Below, one piece after another: positions 22,200 to 33,262 of a stretch of 64,000 nucleotides of DNA. Source of the DNA: Podospora pseudoanserina (taxonomy: Eukaryota > Ascomycota > Sordariomycetes > Sordariales > Podosporaceae); contig NC_085925.1 of NCBI RefSeq assembly GCF_035222485.1, forward strand, positions 3,720,001-3,784,000. The letters are read 5' to 3'. A program made the position numbers and the translations under genes. The notes under the pieces are model-generated. The model was given only the letters and a program-made list of their open reading frames with translations. It did not search any database and had not been told where the DNA came from. Each line of letters starts with the position of its first letter. Position 1 is the first letter of the stretch.

Positions 22200-24340
22200 T
22201 GTGAGAAGACCACGCAGAGGCGATGTTGAATACAGGTGCCTAATCCTAGATGGATTCGAAAAGTTGATTCACAGTTGACTTTTTCCAGGTGACTCTGAAA
22301 GAAAGAAAAAACCTTTCTTCTTTGGTAATCGAGACTGATGTCCCAGGCATTCCGCGATTGGTGAGTATCCTTGATTACCTAACCCATCTCGAGCCTAAGG
22401 ACTCGAGTCCGAGGTGTCCAATCCTGAGGCTCTCCAAACAATTGCTGTTCTTCTGTCGGTATAAGTCAAAAGGGGGCAATGTATGCACAAGTCCGAGGTG
22501 GCCCGCACACCATCGTGCTGTGCTATGCTATTTGCAGCCATGGTCGAAGGCACGGAGATAGCCCGCCTAGTGGCTCAAGTGGTGCTGCTTGCGCCCAGCC
22601 CCTCTGAAACCGTCCCAAATACCCCCACATCCCCCAAATGCTGGTCGTGCTGCTGGCAGTAGAGAGACCCTTACGGCAGTGCGCGCCTGTGCGATGAAAG
22701 AACAAAATTATCCGAATTGTTGTTTTTTTGGTGTGATATCGCATGTCGTTCGAAGCCTTGCCGGCGTCTGTTGTCAAAAAAAATGTTGTTGGTTCCTTGC
22801 CGCTAACCCCGCCAGGCGAGCCCATCCTCCGACTCTCCACACGCCACGCGGCGCCGGGGAGCAGTACCGAACCAGATCACCCATTGATCGACCATACCCC
22901 AAATCTTCTTGGCCACCGCTGAATCTGGCTCGCGTGTAAGGCGTATTCCAAATCACTGGGTAGGTAGTCATAGAGCTCTAGGGCTGGTGGTCATAAGCCA
23001 ATCCACTATCAGATGGCACCGCCTGCCTTTCTCTCCACTGTCCTGGTCGATACGGCATCTGGCTGCCTTCCATCCTGTGTGGCTTGCAACTGTATTTTGT
23101 TTCATGGGCACCTACGAGACATACGCTTCTCAAAAATAGGCCCCTCGCAATTGTTTGGGCAATGGGGCACCGGCACTTCACCGGCCTGATGCTCAGAAAG
23201 ACTGACCTTCTAGCTAGGCAAGCCGTCCATACATGTCGCATGCGGCGTGTAGGGTCTGTACAGGATGGTTAGGAAAATATGATTCAGCTGTCCTCCACCA
23301 CGCGGGAGAGGTCCTACATACTGACCTCTCGACGGGCCGCAGCTGGGCTCATCCCACGGCGCCACCTTGTCACCCGGGAAATGCTATGGCCAAGCACCAG
23401 GTGATAGTTCGATCAGGTTCGGTATGTTGCAATGGAACAATCTTGATCTTTCGTATCCCCTGTTTTTGGTGGTGAAGAAGATAGTGACGGCCACAGATGC
23501 CGGCCACCAGCCACATAGATGAGTCAGGTTGCAATATTCCTTCCAGGTTGTACTTCTCCCACAAAGCTAGCTCCTTCCTTCTGACCTTCTAACTCGCTTC
23601 GGATGCCACCTAGTGAGTCGTCTTTTGGTGATGCCTAAAGGCCGCAGCGACTTCAGGGATAGCGCGTGTCTGGGCAAACCTCGAATTGTTCGGTAGGGTA
23701 AACCCGAAGAGTCCGACTACTGAACAAAGTAGGACTCGCAGCATTCAGTAGACTCCACTATCCTTGATGACCGTGGCATGGGGCATCAGAACCCGAGATA
23801 TCCTTGAGCAGCCGACAAGTTGACTCGAGCCCAACCACCAGGTCCAGACCATAATAAACCATAATATGCCTTGCTCCTTCTTGTGGTTCCAGGCCGATTT
23901 GATGCAAGAAGTGAAGACTGTGTCACCATCCCGCGCCCTTTCTCCCTCGGCGATCCGGAATGCTGGGCGAAGGATGTCGCAGGAATGTACACCGTCCATG
24001 CCAGTACATATCAGTACACTATTGGAGGCTCGGTGCGGAAAGGCATAAGCCAGTCAACCTTGATCCGGCGTGGCCATCTCGTCTTAACGGGGTTTCGGTG
24101 AGAGGTACTTGCATTCTTCGCCGATTGCCAAATGCGGAACGTCGGTCTCAGTAATTGTGAGGCTCCTTCCCAGCTACCCGAGATACCATCAACGGAAATA
24201 TTTGCCCATGGGTACTGTCATGTGAAAATTGGAAGCTGAAATCAACCCCATCCACCACTTCGGCTCCGAGCCCTACTCCACCTCTCGGCACGGCGCGGAA
24301 TCCTGACGTACGGCGTCTGCAACGAGGGTGGCGCTCAGGA
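22200..24340. other. Intergenic, no gene seen
   Basis: About 2.1 kb with no frame longer than ~115 codons and no domain-like motif on either strand. It lies between the promoter of the small Ser/Gly-rich gene and the 3' end of the metallophosphoesterase. Confidence 0.55.
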
Positions 24341-25408
24341 TCACAACTCAATTACGACGACATCATTCGTCAACTCATTTTGTCTCCCCCCGACCACTGA
24401 CGCATTGACAAACGTTGTCGCCTTGCTCGCGTCGCTCTTCCCAAACCCAATCACCCTCTTGGCCTTGTTCCAGCCCACCAATACCGCCATCCAGGCCAGT
24501 GTTCCCCATCCGCCCCAACCGATCCTGATATCGTCATATGCCTCTCGCACCCTGTCGAGGACGACATCTACCCTCCCGTGCGCGGCGTGGATGTGTCCGA
24601 ATACGTGAAGCCGAGGTCGGAGTCGGGTGATTTCTTGCAGCAAGTAAGGACAGCCGGCTCGGTGAAAGTCCCTGCGGTCGAGGTAGAATTTTGGGGGCCC
24701 ATGGGTGACTACGATCAGGTTGTCTTGCGGTGGCAAGGTTGCAAGCTTGGAGTTTTCCCAGAACTCAGGCGAGGGGTGATATTGAAACGCTGACGGGGTG
24801 TAGATTGGTGTGTAAGGGCTCCCGTATACCGTGACTCTTCTTTCGATCCCCTTTGTTACACCTTCGGGTTCGTGTGTTGCGGCCCTGGTGGGTAGAGTGA
24901 TTGTCATCGTCGAGTCTTCAAGGTATGTCACACTTCCCCAATTCAAGTCGGCCTTTGTTCTCGTCGTCTCCCCATAGCGGCGGTCTGGATATCGCTCCAG
25001 AAATATTTCATCAAGCAAAACGTCGTGGTTCCCTGCGATCAGTATCTTGTGGGGATGAGACTGGGATGAAAGCCAGTCAAGACCTGCCTGGACCTCGTCA
25101 AAGGAGCCACTCTCAGTCAGGTCGCCTGCATGGATGAGGATATCTCCAGGTGGGAGGACAGGTTGGTGGTTGTGCGTATCAGACACACAGACTATCCGTA
25201 TAGGGCTTTCATTCGGTTGCTCATTGGAGGTGGATAAAGCTGGCAAATTCGAGATATGGAGGTTCAAGAGCTTCGTTGTCAGGTCCAGCTTCCGCCGACA
25301 GCGTGTCTTGATGTTGATGGTTGGCTGCTGCATCGAGGCAAAATCCGCTTGCGCGGTTCTGGCAAAATAGGCGGTTGACCAAGGTTGTGTGCTTGGGTCT
25401 ATATCCAA
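24341..25408 (-). CDS. Calcineurin-like metallophosphoesterase, 355 aa
   Basis: A single uninterrupted frame. All five metal-binding blocks of the superfamily are present in order: IVCVSDTHNH (D-x-H), ILIHAGDLTESG (GD), ILIAGNHDVLL (GNHD), LIVVTHGPP (H), and HVFGHIHAAHGRV (GHxH). The domain spans roughly residues 65-300, and the fungal members most like it are MPPED/UPF0046-type phosphoesterases of unknown in vivo substrate. A weak hydrophobic stretch (GTLAWMAVLVGW) near residue 310 may be structural. The N-terminal ~60 residues are not conserved in motif terms. No partner gene suggests a pathway. Confidence 0.92.
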   Translation of the reverse strand: MDIDPSTQPWSTAYFARTAQADFASMQQPTINIKTRCRRKLDLTTKLLNLHISNLPALSTSNEQPNESPIRIVCVSDTHNHQPVLPPGDILIHAGDLTESGSFDEVQAGLDWLSSQSHPHKILIAGNHDVLLDEIFLERYPDRRYGETTRTKADLNWGSVTYLEDSTMTITLPTRAATHEPEGVTKGIERRVTVYGSPYTPIYTPSAFQYHPSPEFWENSKLATLPPQDNLIVVTHGPPKFYLDRRDFHRAGCPYLLQEITRLRPRLHVFGHIHAAHGRVDVVLDRVREAYDDIRIGWGGWGTLAWMAVLVGWNKAKRVIGFGKSDASKATTFVNASVVGGRQNELTNDVVVIEL

Positions 25409-26168
25409 GCAACTCGAATGTGAAAGTTGGTGCGAAATTTGCGTGATTGAGTTGTTTCGAGGTTTGTTGGTTCAATTGTTCACCTCATACCATTCGATTG
25501 TTGGCTGACCAATCAGCATAGCGTTTCGCTGTTCGGGCATTCAGCACAGTGCGGCATCTTTGACCGACCTTCATTGCAAATGTGGCGGGATGGTGTCGAT
25601 AACTGAGCCTAATTGTGATAAATCTAAAGTAGGACACTTCCAAGATAAGTAGTGGCCTATCTTTGTGAATGCTGCTGGTATGGGTATTCGGTTACCTGCC
25701 TGATCTGTTGAAGGTGGTAATGGGCTGCCCATACTGTGTCTGATCATCCAGGAAGCACTCAGCTCAACGTTCTAAGCGCGCGTTGTCAAGCATGACCCAT
25801 GACATTGGTACTGTTGGTGACAGCTTGTTTGAGAACATATCGGTTGGTTCAAGCGTGTTATTCAACTGGTTCAGAATGGGTCTGATTCGGGGCATATCTT
25901 CTGTCGTCAATACTATCGCGGAAGTGTCCAAGATTTGGACCATGGCCCTGTAGTTTATTTTCATGTGGCTGGATCAATGTCTATTTTGAGCTCAGGATGA
26001 AATGGTTGGTGATGAAGACCTGGAAGTCAGAATCGTATAAGACAACGGGGGGTCTTGTAGCTTTTACTCACCTCAGATGATGTGGCTTCCCCAACCGAAG
26101 GGCATTGTCCGTACCTACATTTGTTTTTTCCTGGCATTATTATCTTCCACGTCGGTCAAGTCCATACC
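25409..26168. other. Divergent intergenic region
   Basis: It separates the divergently transcribed metallophosphoesterase and nucleotidyltransferase-like genes, so it should hold both promoters. A 66-codon minus frame at 25764-25964 has no motif and was not called. Confidence 0.5.
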
Positions 26169-26936
26169 ATGGGCTGTGGCGGTAGCAAGCCTGCCAAAAA
26201 GAAGGGCTGCCAACCCGGGGGCGGAATCCAGATTGGCGCACCACAAGATGTGACTATTCACATTCCTCGAAACCGACTAGACGCTCATGGCGTTCCAGTT
26301 AGGCCTGAGACGAGGGATATCAACGCCAACGTCTTGAAGCAGGCCCTCGAACGCGTCTCCCACTACATTGCGAGTCGGGGACACCACATCAGTGTCATCG
26401 CTGTTGGCGGAGCTGTCAACACACTCTACCTTCGCTCGCGACAAATGACCCACGACGTCGATATCTTCGGTTCCGACTTCAGCAACAGCGCCCGCCACCT
26501 CGTCGACGAAGCGATGCATGACGCACAAAGAGCTATACCAGGCCTGGGAACAGACTGGCTTAACACTGAAACTCAGATGTGGATGTCTGGTCGACTGCAC
26601 GCAGAGATCACACAGGCTGCAAGAGCTCAAAACGTGATTGTCTTTCAGGGGAGGGATAGGGGTTTGACGATCTTGGCAGCTCCATGGGCATATGCATTTT
26701 CTGCAAAGATCAATCGCATCCTGACGGGAGGCAGCCAGGCACGACCGTATGACCTCCAGGATGCTGTCACGTATATCCATCGGTACATTCAGGCGCATGG
26801 CAACAAACCTGTGCCGGTCAGGGTTGCGCTGGGATGGGCAAGACAGTATCATCATGAGATGACTGAGGATGTGTTGCGCAATCAGGTGAACCCAGCATAT
26901 CGAAGACAGTATGGTGGTAAGAATGCGTTTGCCTGA
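26169..26936 (+). CDS. Lipid-anchor-type nucleotidyltransferase-fold protein (AbiEii-like), 255 aa
   Basis: I chose the Met of MGCGGSKPAKKK at 26169 over an in-frame Met 87 nt upstream, because Gly2, Ser6 and the basic stretch form a textbook N-myristoylation signal and Cys3 could be palmitoylated. Residues 77-101 read IAVGGAVNTLYLR, then MTHDVDIFG: the GG and DxD signature of the polymerase-beta-type nucleotidyltransferase fold. Near residue 200 AFSAKINRI and RPYDLQDAV resemble the Lys and R..KDl.D blocks of AbiEii/DUF1814-type enzymes. The protein could transfer a nucleotide to a protein or RNA at a membrane. That activity is inference; the family role in fungi is not known to me. The frame is single-exon and intact. 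Confidence 0.75.
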   Translation: MGCGGSKPAKKKGCQPGGGIQIGAPQDVTIHIPRNRLDAHGVPVRPETRDINANVLKQALERVSHYIASRGHHISVIAVGGAVNTLYLRSRQMTHDVDIFGSDFSNSARHLVDEAMHDAQRAIPGLGTDWLNTETQMWMSGRLHAEITQAARAQNVIVFQGRDRGLTILAAPWAYAFSAKINRILTGGSQARPYDLQDAVTYIHRYIQAHGNKPVPVRVALGWARQYHHEMTEDVLRNQVNPAYRRQYGGKNAFA

Positions 26937-27521
26937 GGCTTTTCTTGTTACTTTCCATATGCCAATAGAGCTCGAGTACATGTTTATGTGAATGGGGTTC
27001 TGGGCTTGATAATTCTGAATTGAATTGATGGTTGGACTTTGCAAAGAACTGCCCTGGCGACTGAATTGTGATAAAAGGAGCTCAGCAGTGAGTGATCAAG
27101 GAATGACCCAATGCACGTTGCAGAGGACTGCTGAACTGCGCTCATGACCCTTTCGCCCTCTCAGCCCTAAGGTAGATACATCTCATGCTTGGTAGCTCCA
27201 GTGATTACTTGGTTGAAAACCCCTACGGCTTATGCAGCTCGTTGGTTGCAGCATCAAGGGCGCACACCTGGCACGGCGCCTAATTTCCAGGTTCCAGTCT
27301 GGGGTACCTTTTCCCCCCACTGTCTGTCACCAACTGCCAAAAACGCAGACCTTCACATGCAACCCAACAACCACCACAGGCATAAAAGCAGGGCCATCGT
27401 GATTCACTCTTGCCCACAACCTTCAAAAACCAACACCCGTAACGCTTAAATCGGCCCATTTGCCGGTTTCTGAAACGCTCACCACCGAAACTCGACTTAA
27501 CACGTATCCCATTCCGCAAAC

Positions 27522-28271
27522 ATGGCATCTCCCGATGGCAACAGAGCCAAAAGATTATGGGTCAAAGCTCGGGACACACTACGGAGCATACGCACTTTTC
27601 AATTCTCAGCCACCGACCGCTTTGAAGAGGAGGAATATGTTGCTCAAGACTTCGACTTTCCAACTTTTCCACCTCCGCCTCCCCGACAGATCCTGCAATC
27701 TCCTTCCACCTACCGCGACCAAATCCGCCAGCGCAAGTTTGCCTGCCCCCGCGGTGTCTTTGAGGACTCGTCCCTCTACGCGCTATACCGACTCTATGAA
27801 TTCTTCCTCTTAGACGACCAAATAGCCTACCGCAATGAGCTCGAAGCATTTTGGCGAAAGTCGGATCCTTCCTGGACTGTCTCCAAGATCCCAGACCCCA
27901 AAGTCGCCGATCCAGGATTTGACTCACCGGGTTTAACAGATCTTGAACGCCATGAACATTATGCCTTTTTGGCAGGGTGTACCTACATGCTGGTCAAGTC
28001 GTTCAACGCGCGTGTCAAGTTGGGGCTTAGCCGGCAGATGAGGTCACTCATGACCCCTGACGAGGCGGAAGCAGCTCGAAACGTGCCAATGGAAGAGAGA
28101 AGTTGGGAGAGTGTGCCAGAGTGGGCTGAGAATGTCCCGGCGTTGCCCGAGGTGCTGGTTGTTCCTACGCATGATGGAGAAGTGCTCACTGGGCCGGAGG
28201 ATATGAGAGCTGATGAGAACTTTTTGAAGAAGGGGATTTTGTTGTGGACGCCGCATATTTATTTTACTTGA
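27522..28271 (+). CDS. Uncharacterised protein, 249 aa
   Basis: Single exon with start context AAACATGGC. The sequence is well behaved: mixed, charged, without repeats, rich in aromatic residues (LYALYRLYEFFLLDDQIAYRN), with segments such as DLERHEHYAFLAGCTYMLV that look helical. No signal peptide or membrane segment is evident. The C-terminus ends cleanly at GILLWTPHIYFT. It has the look of a conserved fungal protein, but I do not recognise a domain. It follows the nucleotidyltransferase-like gene on the same strand, 585 bp away, with a probable promoter between them. Confidence 0.75.
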   Translation: MASPDGNRAKRLWVKARDTLRSIRTFQFSATDRFEEEEYVAQDFDFPTFPPPPPRQILQSPSTYRDQIRQRKFACPRGVFEDSSLYALYRLYEFFLLDDQIAYRNELEAFWRKSDPSWTVSKIPDPKVADPGFDSPGLTDLERHEHYAFLAGCTYMLVKSFNARVKLGLSRQMRSLMTPDEAEAARNVPMEERSWESVPEWAENVPALPEVLVVPTHDGEVLTGPEDMRADENFLKKGILLWTPHIYFT

Positions 28272-28522
28272 CCATATGATGTATTCTCTGAGGTTCAACG
28301 TCAATAGTTGTATGTTATTCCAGGTGCTCAAGGGTGGCTATCCCTTTCACCCTTCATCCTCATTTCGATAACCATGACACGACGCCCATCTCCCAGTTTT
28401 CCAACTGATGTCCCCGTGGAAGGAAGGACGTTTTCTGATGCGCGAGGGAGGCTACTGGTCTCGAGGCCTGCAAGAGCATCTCAAGAATAAAACCGGTATC
28501 TTTGCTGCCTTGTTGCACGCAC

Positions 28523-30400
28523 CTAACCTGGTTCATATCCACTCTCATCATCGGCGTTGGCCCTGCGACTCTGACTGTCCTTTCTTGACCCACGGCGTTC
28601 ACGTGGCAGCTTAGGCTGAAGTTCTGGACGTGTAGACTCTACCTCACTGTCGATGCAACTTCCCGTTGCGCCTCTTGATAGGCTCGGTTTGGCTTTGTGA
28701 TGGCTGACGGGCGTGAAACCGTCTTGTATAACCATATCTCGAGTCCGTAACTCTTCATTTTCAAGTCTCGGTTGTGCATCCACAGGTGAACTTTGAGCAT
28801 TGGACCGGTGTTGGGCGGGACGATTTCGCTCTGCAAAGTATGAGGGTTAGTAAAGCAATGCCTGCTCATTGTGGGTGGGTGGCTCGAGATTACCCCTGAC
28901 AGCTTTGGTGAGATCCACATAGGACTTAATTTCCTCCTGTGAGAGAAATCTGTGCACGACGACGAAGCTTTCTATCGTATGAAACTCCTCCAGGCCTAGA
29001 TCGAGTACTTCAGGATCGACTAGTGAGCGACTGATTTTCGTCCATTTGTTCTGACGAGGATCATTGATCTACTCGCGATCCCACTCAGGAAACAGTTCAG
29101 GGAATTGTGCTCTCAGTTTCTTAAGAATTCCTTTCAGTGGCAGTGTCTTCTTGGCCTCATTCTGGCTAATCGTTGTGGCGGGCTCGTTGAATTTTGGTGT
29201 GAGCTTCTCTCCTAGTCGACCCCTAGCCTCTCCTTGGCCCTGATTCTCTTGTCATTCTTGTATTGGTGACGCTTCATCATCATTCGATGGATCGGAGTTT
29301 CCCTCGCTCCGATCATCACTCTTCTTTTGCGGTCTTTGAAGGTTTATGCCATCTTCGCTATCTTCTGAAGGAGTCGACCATCATCTGGCGAATCCCCATC
29401 GCCCCCACCACCAACCTCATCATCTTCGCCAAATTTAGGCAGTGCAAAAAGCGCCACATCACGCTGATGACGCGCTAGATGTCGGAAGTAGTCCTTAGCT
29501 GAGCTAAGCTTCTCCTGGCAAAGCTGGCATATGCACCTGACCCCGAGAGCTTTGGGCTTCCCGCATCCATCAATGACCTTGTCCATATCTGATTCACTTA
29601 GGAACATCATGTGTAGGTCAACAACATGCGTTTTGAACTCGATTGTAGAGTCAAAGTGATCCCCGCAGCGGGGACAGGTCCATGTCTTCCAATGCTTGTT
29701 TAAAACATGCCGCATCCATTCGTTGCGTGTCTGAAAGTCGATTGTGGACATTGCGCAATCAGGAGACAAGCATATGTATGGTCTGAGATCGGCCAGCACA
29801 TGCTTAGTCCATGTTCGGGTGGTTTGTGGCCGTATTCATCATGTAGCACAATGGGCATTCAAACGAACCATCAGCGGCAGCTTTAGGAATGGGGGGAATT
29901 CTCGGCCTATCCCCCGTAAACAACGAGCTACTGTATGTTGTATCTGTCCGTACTGAGACGGCATCATCCTCGTCTAGTACTGCCCGTTGCAATCTTGGCT
30001 TCATTTTGTTCTGATCTTTGAGACGATGCGGGATTGATGACGCAACGGTACTTTGTGCAGCTTCGTCGTCCTCGCTTCCCCCCTCAAGACCATAGGCCAG
30101 GTTGTGGTGATGAAGCTCTCTGTACTTGATGTACTGCCGCCGCCGAGAGATAGCCTTGCCCAAGCGTTCTGTCAGATGTGTTGGATAACGGAAACATATC
30201 GCGGACATGTGCAATATCGCGCTCTTCAAAAAATGCAGCGTCCACCCAGTTCTTCTGTCTGAATTTGTCGTGGGGAGCCGGGTTCTGAATGGTCACAGAC
30301 AACCGAAACAGTCAGTATATACGGGCTCTGTTTGTTTTACGACGTTCGGAATACCAACATGAGTTGTCCAGACTGAAGAACGGCATCTCAAGCCTTGAAG
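28523..30400 (-). pseudogene. Fungal C2H2 protein with C-terminal charged domain, multiply broken
   Basis: Recognisable blocks run in the expected order. NPAPHDKF and DIAHVRDMFP (near 30200-30290) precede ERLGKAISRRRQYIKYRE, then FECPLCYMM, PYICLSPDCAM, a finger RNEWMRHVLNKHW, WTCPRCGDHF, and CQLCQEKLSSAKDYFRHLARH; then TLPLKGILKKLREQFPE and WTKISRSLVDPEVLDLGLEE, a typical C-terminal domain (DUF8035-like by memory), and after an intron a basic tail. This is a large fungus-specific family often next to defence-type or self-recognition genes. Breaks: frame change near 30190, one extra base near 29807, and an in-frame TAG near 29070. The N-terminus is cut at about 30400, where the opposite-strand relic begins. 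The gene is dead. Confidence 0.65.
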
Positions 30401-30416
30401 ACTTACTGGAAATGAG

Positions 30417-31690
30417 TGTCGATTAAAGCCGACTCGCCAACGTCGTTCGCAAGGGAAGGTCTACAAGGTACTGCGCGATGTCTCCGGGAGCATGTACGGA
30501 GCTATTCGATCAACAGTCACATGCAAATGCCCTGGGCTTCACGATTTTGGGTTGAAGTTGATGAGCCGCCCCATCACTAATCTCCCACAATTCGACGAAG
30601 ACGAAGAGGTCCTGGGAAGATTCAAGTTCTCTGTTGCTGTCTCCTCGACATCAACTGGATCTGATACTGGGGGGGTTCACTGGGGCAGCGCCAAAATATG
30701 GAATCTCTTGTCACTGTCATTGTTGTCGCCAGCATCTAAAAGTCCCCAACATCCCACTGCAACATCGGCAACCGGTGTCAGATTTTCATCGTTGATGACG
30801 GCAGACAACCGTCAAAGTCAATCCCAGTCGGCTGTTCTCGAGAGGATTGATAACCTGTGCCAGAGCATCCGGAAGTCTGGCAAGCAGGCGGCTGGTCAGT
30901 GCTGTGGGTGTATTCGTGACCTAGCACTATCAACTGCCAGGGCCTATCAAGTCTATCCGCTTGGGAACCCAAGCCAAGATGGTGACTGGAATCTAGTCCC
31001 CTTACGATCAGTTTTGTCAGGTGAAGTCCCAGCAGTCTCCCCTTTTTTTTATGGAGACAAGCTGTGGTTGGCCTGGACCATCGCCTCGAGCGTTTGCCAA
31101 TTCAGGGGTACAGATTGGTAGGCCAAGTTCACGATCCCACGGCGTTCATATCATGGTTACTAATAACAGACTGGAATAAAGGTATTTTCGCCCACCTACG
31201 CATAACGACCTGTATCTAGCACGTCAGAATGGGGTGATACAGTTTAGAGAAGTGTTCGTTGTGAAACCCTTCCCTAATCTAAAGCTGGTTCTTCGGCCAC
31301 CGCCAAACGCTACCCACCAAACCTTACTGGCTCTCGGAGTACTTCTTATTGAAGTCATCTTTGGCAAGTATTATGGAAAGTCAGGCCAAAAGAGGCAGAT
31401 CTTCAGAGCATCTTGTCCAGCTATGAAGCTGTAATGCAGGTTCTCTCGACCGTCAACACATTGGGAGGACCAAACTACTACAAGGCGGTCAGGAAGTGTA
31501 TCAAGTACGAAGACTTTGACAACAGCGGGATGGGAGGCAATGAGGGACAGAAAGATGTCTTCGTTGGAATACTGAATTTGCTGGAGCAAGATCTGGAGAT
31601 GGCCATGAGTCAGCAGTACCTACCTAGGTACCTTACCTTTGCCGTGCCGGTTATTTTGTCCACGACGTGGGTACTAGGTAGGTAGCCAGT
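30417..31690 (+). pseudogene. DUF7580-like fungal domain protein, C-terminal relic
   Basis: The frame 30492-31121 carries MYGAIRSTVTCKCPGLHDFG, the start of the pattern seen in fungal DUF7580 proteins, then IDNLCQSIRK, CCGCIRD, WNLVPLRSVLSG and KLWLAWTIASSVCQFRGTDW. After a stretch with stops, 31234-31434 has NLKLVLRPPPNATHQTLLAL with GVLLIEVIFGKYY, and 31413-31685 has NYYKAVRKCIKYEDF and FVGILNLLEQDLEM, matching the C-terminal kinase-like half. A splice just after the Trp (donor gtaggc, acceptor aataacag) is probable in the ancestor but now runs into stops. The N-terminal helical domain is missing. Recognition of the family name is from memory, so the name is less certain than the decay. Confidence 0.55.
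31617..31687. repeat. Miniature inverted repeat of the TACCTAGGTA type
   Basis: TACCTACCTAGGTACC on the left and GGTACTAGGTAGGTA on the right form a near-perfect inverted pair around about 40 bp. A related palindrome lies in the first intron of the chimeric gene at 9804-9832. Confidence 0.45.
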
Positions 31691-32224
31691 TGATCATGAA
31701 CGATCCGATTCATCAATTGGATTCCATCCGAACAGGAACAGCCGCACCAGAACAAGCAGCACATCAATCACGATCGACCGCCCGGCAAAATGCGTTTTAG
31801 GGTGCCTCTCGGGCCGTCAAGCAAACCGGAAAACCGTGTGTGTGCTGCTTTTCAAGTCCCGTCGTGGATGGTGGTGACCATGCAGGGGTTTGGGGCTCCC
31901 GGTTGTGTTTCAACATCCACCTGCAGTGGGATGAAAAGGGGGTCCGTGATGCACACCACTCCCACTTTACACCAGCATAAGATATGATACAGCTTATGAT
32001 GGTGTGTGGTTGCATTTCGGCTGTGATGGTGAAGGACATGGCGCGCAGAAAAAATGAACAAAAATCGATCGCTCATAACTTGCCCCCCAAAGGTGGACCA
32101 CTTGCCCCTTTTCCATGTCGTGCCTACTCAAACATTCCTCCGCTGTACCTTACTCAACATTGAAGCATCATAGGCTCTGGAAGCCTTCTTTCTACTGACT
32201 GCTGTATATGCCCCATCCGCAATC

Positions 32225-33166
32225 ATGTGTGACAACCCACCGGACAGCGACACACCTTTCTGCGCTCCCGAAAACGGCGCGCAACTCCAAACAGGAAATA
32301 TCGTTGGAGGTAAGTCCTACCTCACCACCTCCCTTACTAGTGGCTAACCTCACAAAGTAATCTGGTCCCCCCTCTACTTCGCAACCTCACCCACCTCACG
32401 CCCGCGCCAAATCCGCATCCAAGCCGACTTCTTCCCCTCCAACACCCCTCTGTCACGCCTAAACTCGACCCTGAGCACCGGCACAGAAGGCTTCACCTCC
32501 AACGTCCTCAACCCCGCCCTCGGCACCTTCAACTGGTCAATCCTCGATTCTTATATTGACGACGCCGATGTCCCGTCTTTGATCGCCGTCCTCTCCATCG
32601 CAGAACCTTTCACCGACTCAGACGGGAATGGCACAGTCCTCGAAGGCAACGACCGCTTCCCTGGCCCAACCGTGACTCTTGTTCGAGGGCCCACACGACC
32701 TACGAGTACTAACTCGGTCAATGGAGGGACGATCAACGCGCCGCCCTCTCCTGCGAGTGAGAATACAGGTCCAAGTCCCATCACCATCGCACTCCCGATC
32801 TTGTTTGGTTTCTTGACGGCTATCACGTTGGCGTGCTGCATGATCTACAAACGAAGACATCCATCGTTCAAGGTAGGTGAGATGGTAACAAAGTGGATGG
32901 GCAGAAGCGGTCGCGGAGGGTTCGGTGGTTTGAGATCCGCGTCGGGTTACGGGCAGGGACGGAGCCAGCGGCAGCGGATGGGTGGTGGTGGTGGTGGGTT
33001 GAGAGGGAAGGACATCAAAGTTGTGACGACGGATATCCAAGGGTTGAGGATGAATGCGGTGAATATGATGGCGGGCCAGAATCAGCAGCAAGGGAGGAAT
33101 GTGTTCAGGGAAGAGGTGCGACGGCAGGAGAGGCGCGATGGGGATGGTGGTGTGGTGGGTGTGTGA
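32225..33166 (+). CDS. Single-pass membrane protein, 297 aa
   Basis: Exons 32225-32309 and 32358-33166 join in frame. The first ~190 residues have the look of an extracellular domain (CDNPPDSDTPFC, NGAQLQTGNIVGVIWSP, N-glycosylation sites), then one membrane span, ITIALPILFGFLTAITLACC, then a basic RR cytoplasmic tail rich in Gly/Arg. Such proteins normally start with a signal peptide. In the same frame directly upstream of the ATG lies ALEAFFLLTAVYAPSAI, which looks like one, preceded at once by an in-frame TAG that also forms a possible acceptor (CATAG). A short upstream exon may supply the real start; I could not place it. The function is unknown. Confidence 0.7.
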
Positions 33167-33262
33167 CCGGAGGTTGCTATGGTGATGAAGGATGGGAAAT
33201 GGTTTCTTGAGTTTCAAAGTTATAAGATGCGGAACTGGTGATGATAGTAACAGTAAATACCA

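Noticed and set aside
26082-26168. Upstream in-frame start of the nucleotidyltransferase-like gene
   Set aside because: It would bury the MGCGGSK anchor signal behind 29 unrelated residues; the internal Met fits better.
32618-33217. 199-codon minus-strand frame
   Set aside because: Antisense to the membrane protein; His/Pro bias and no motif.
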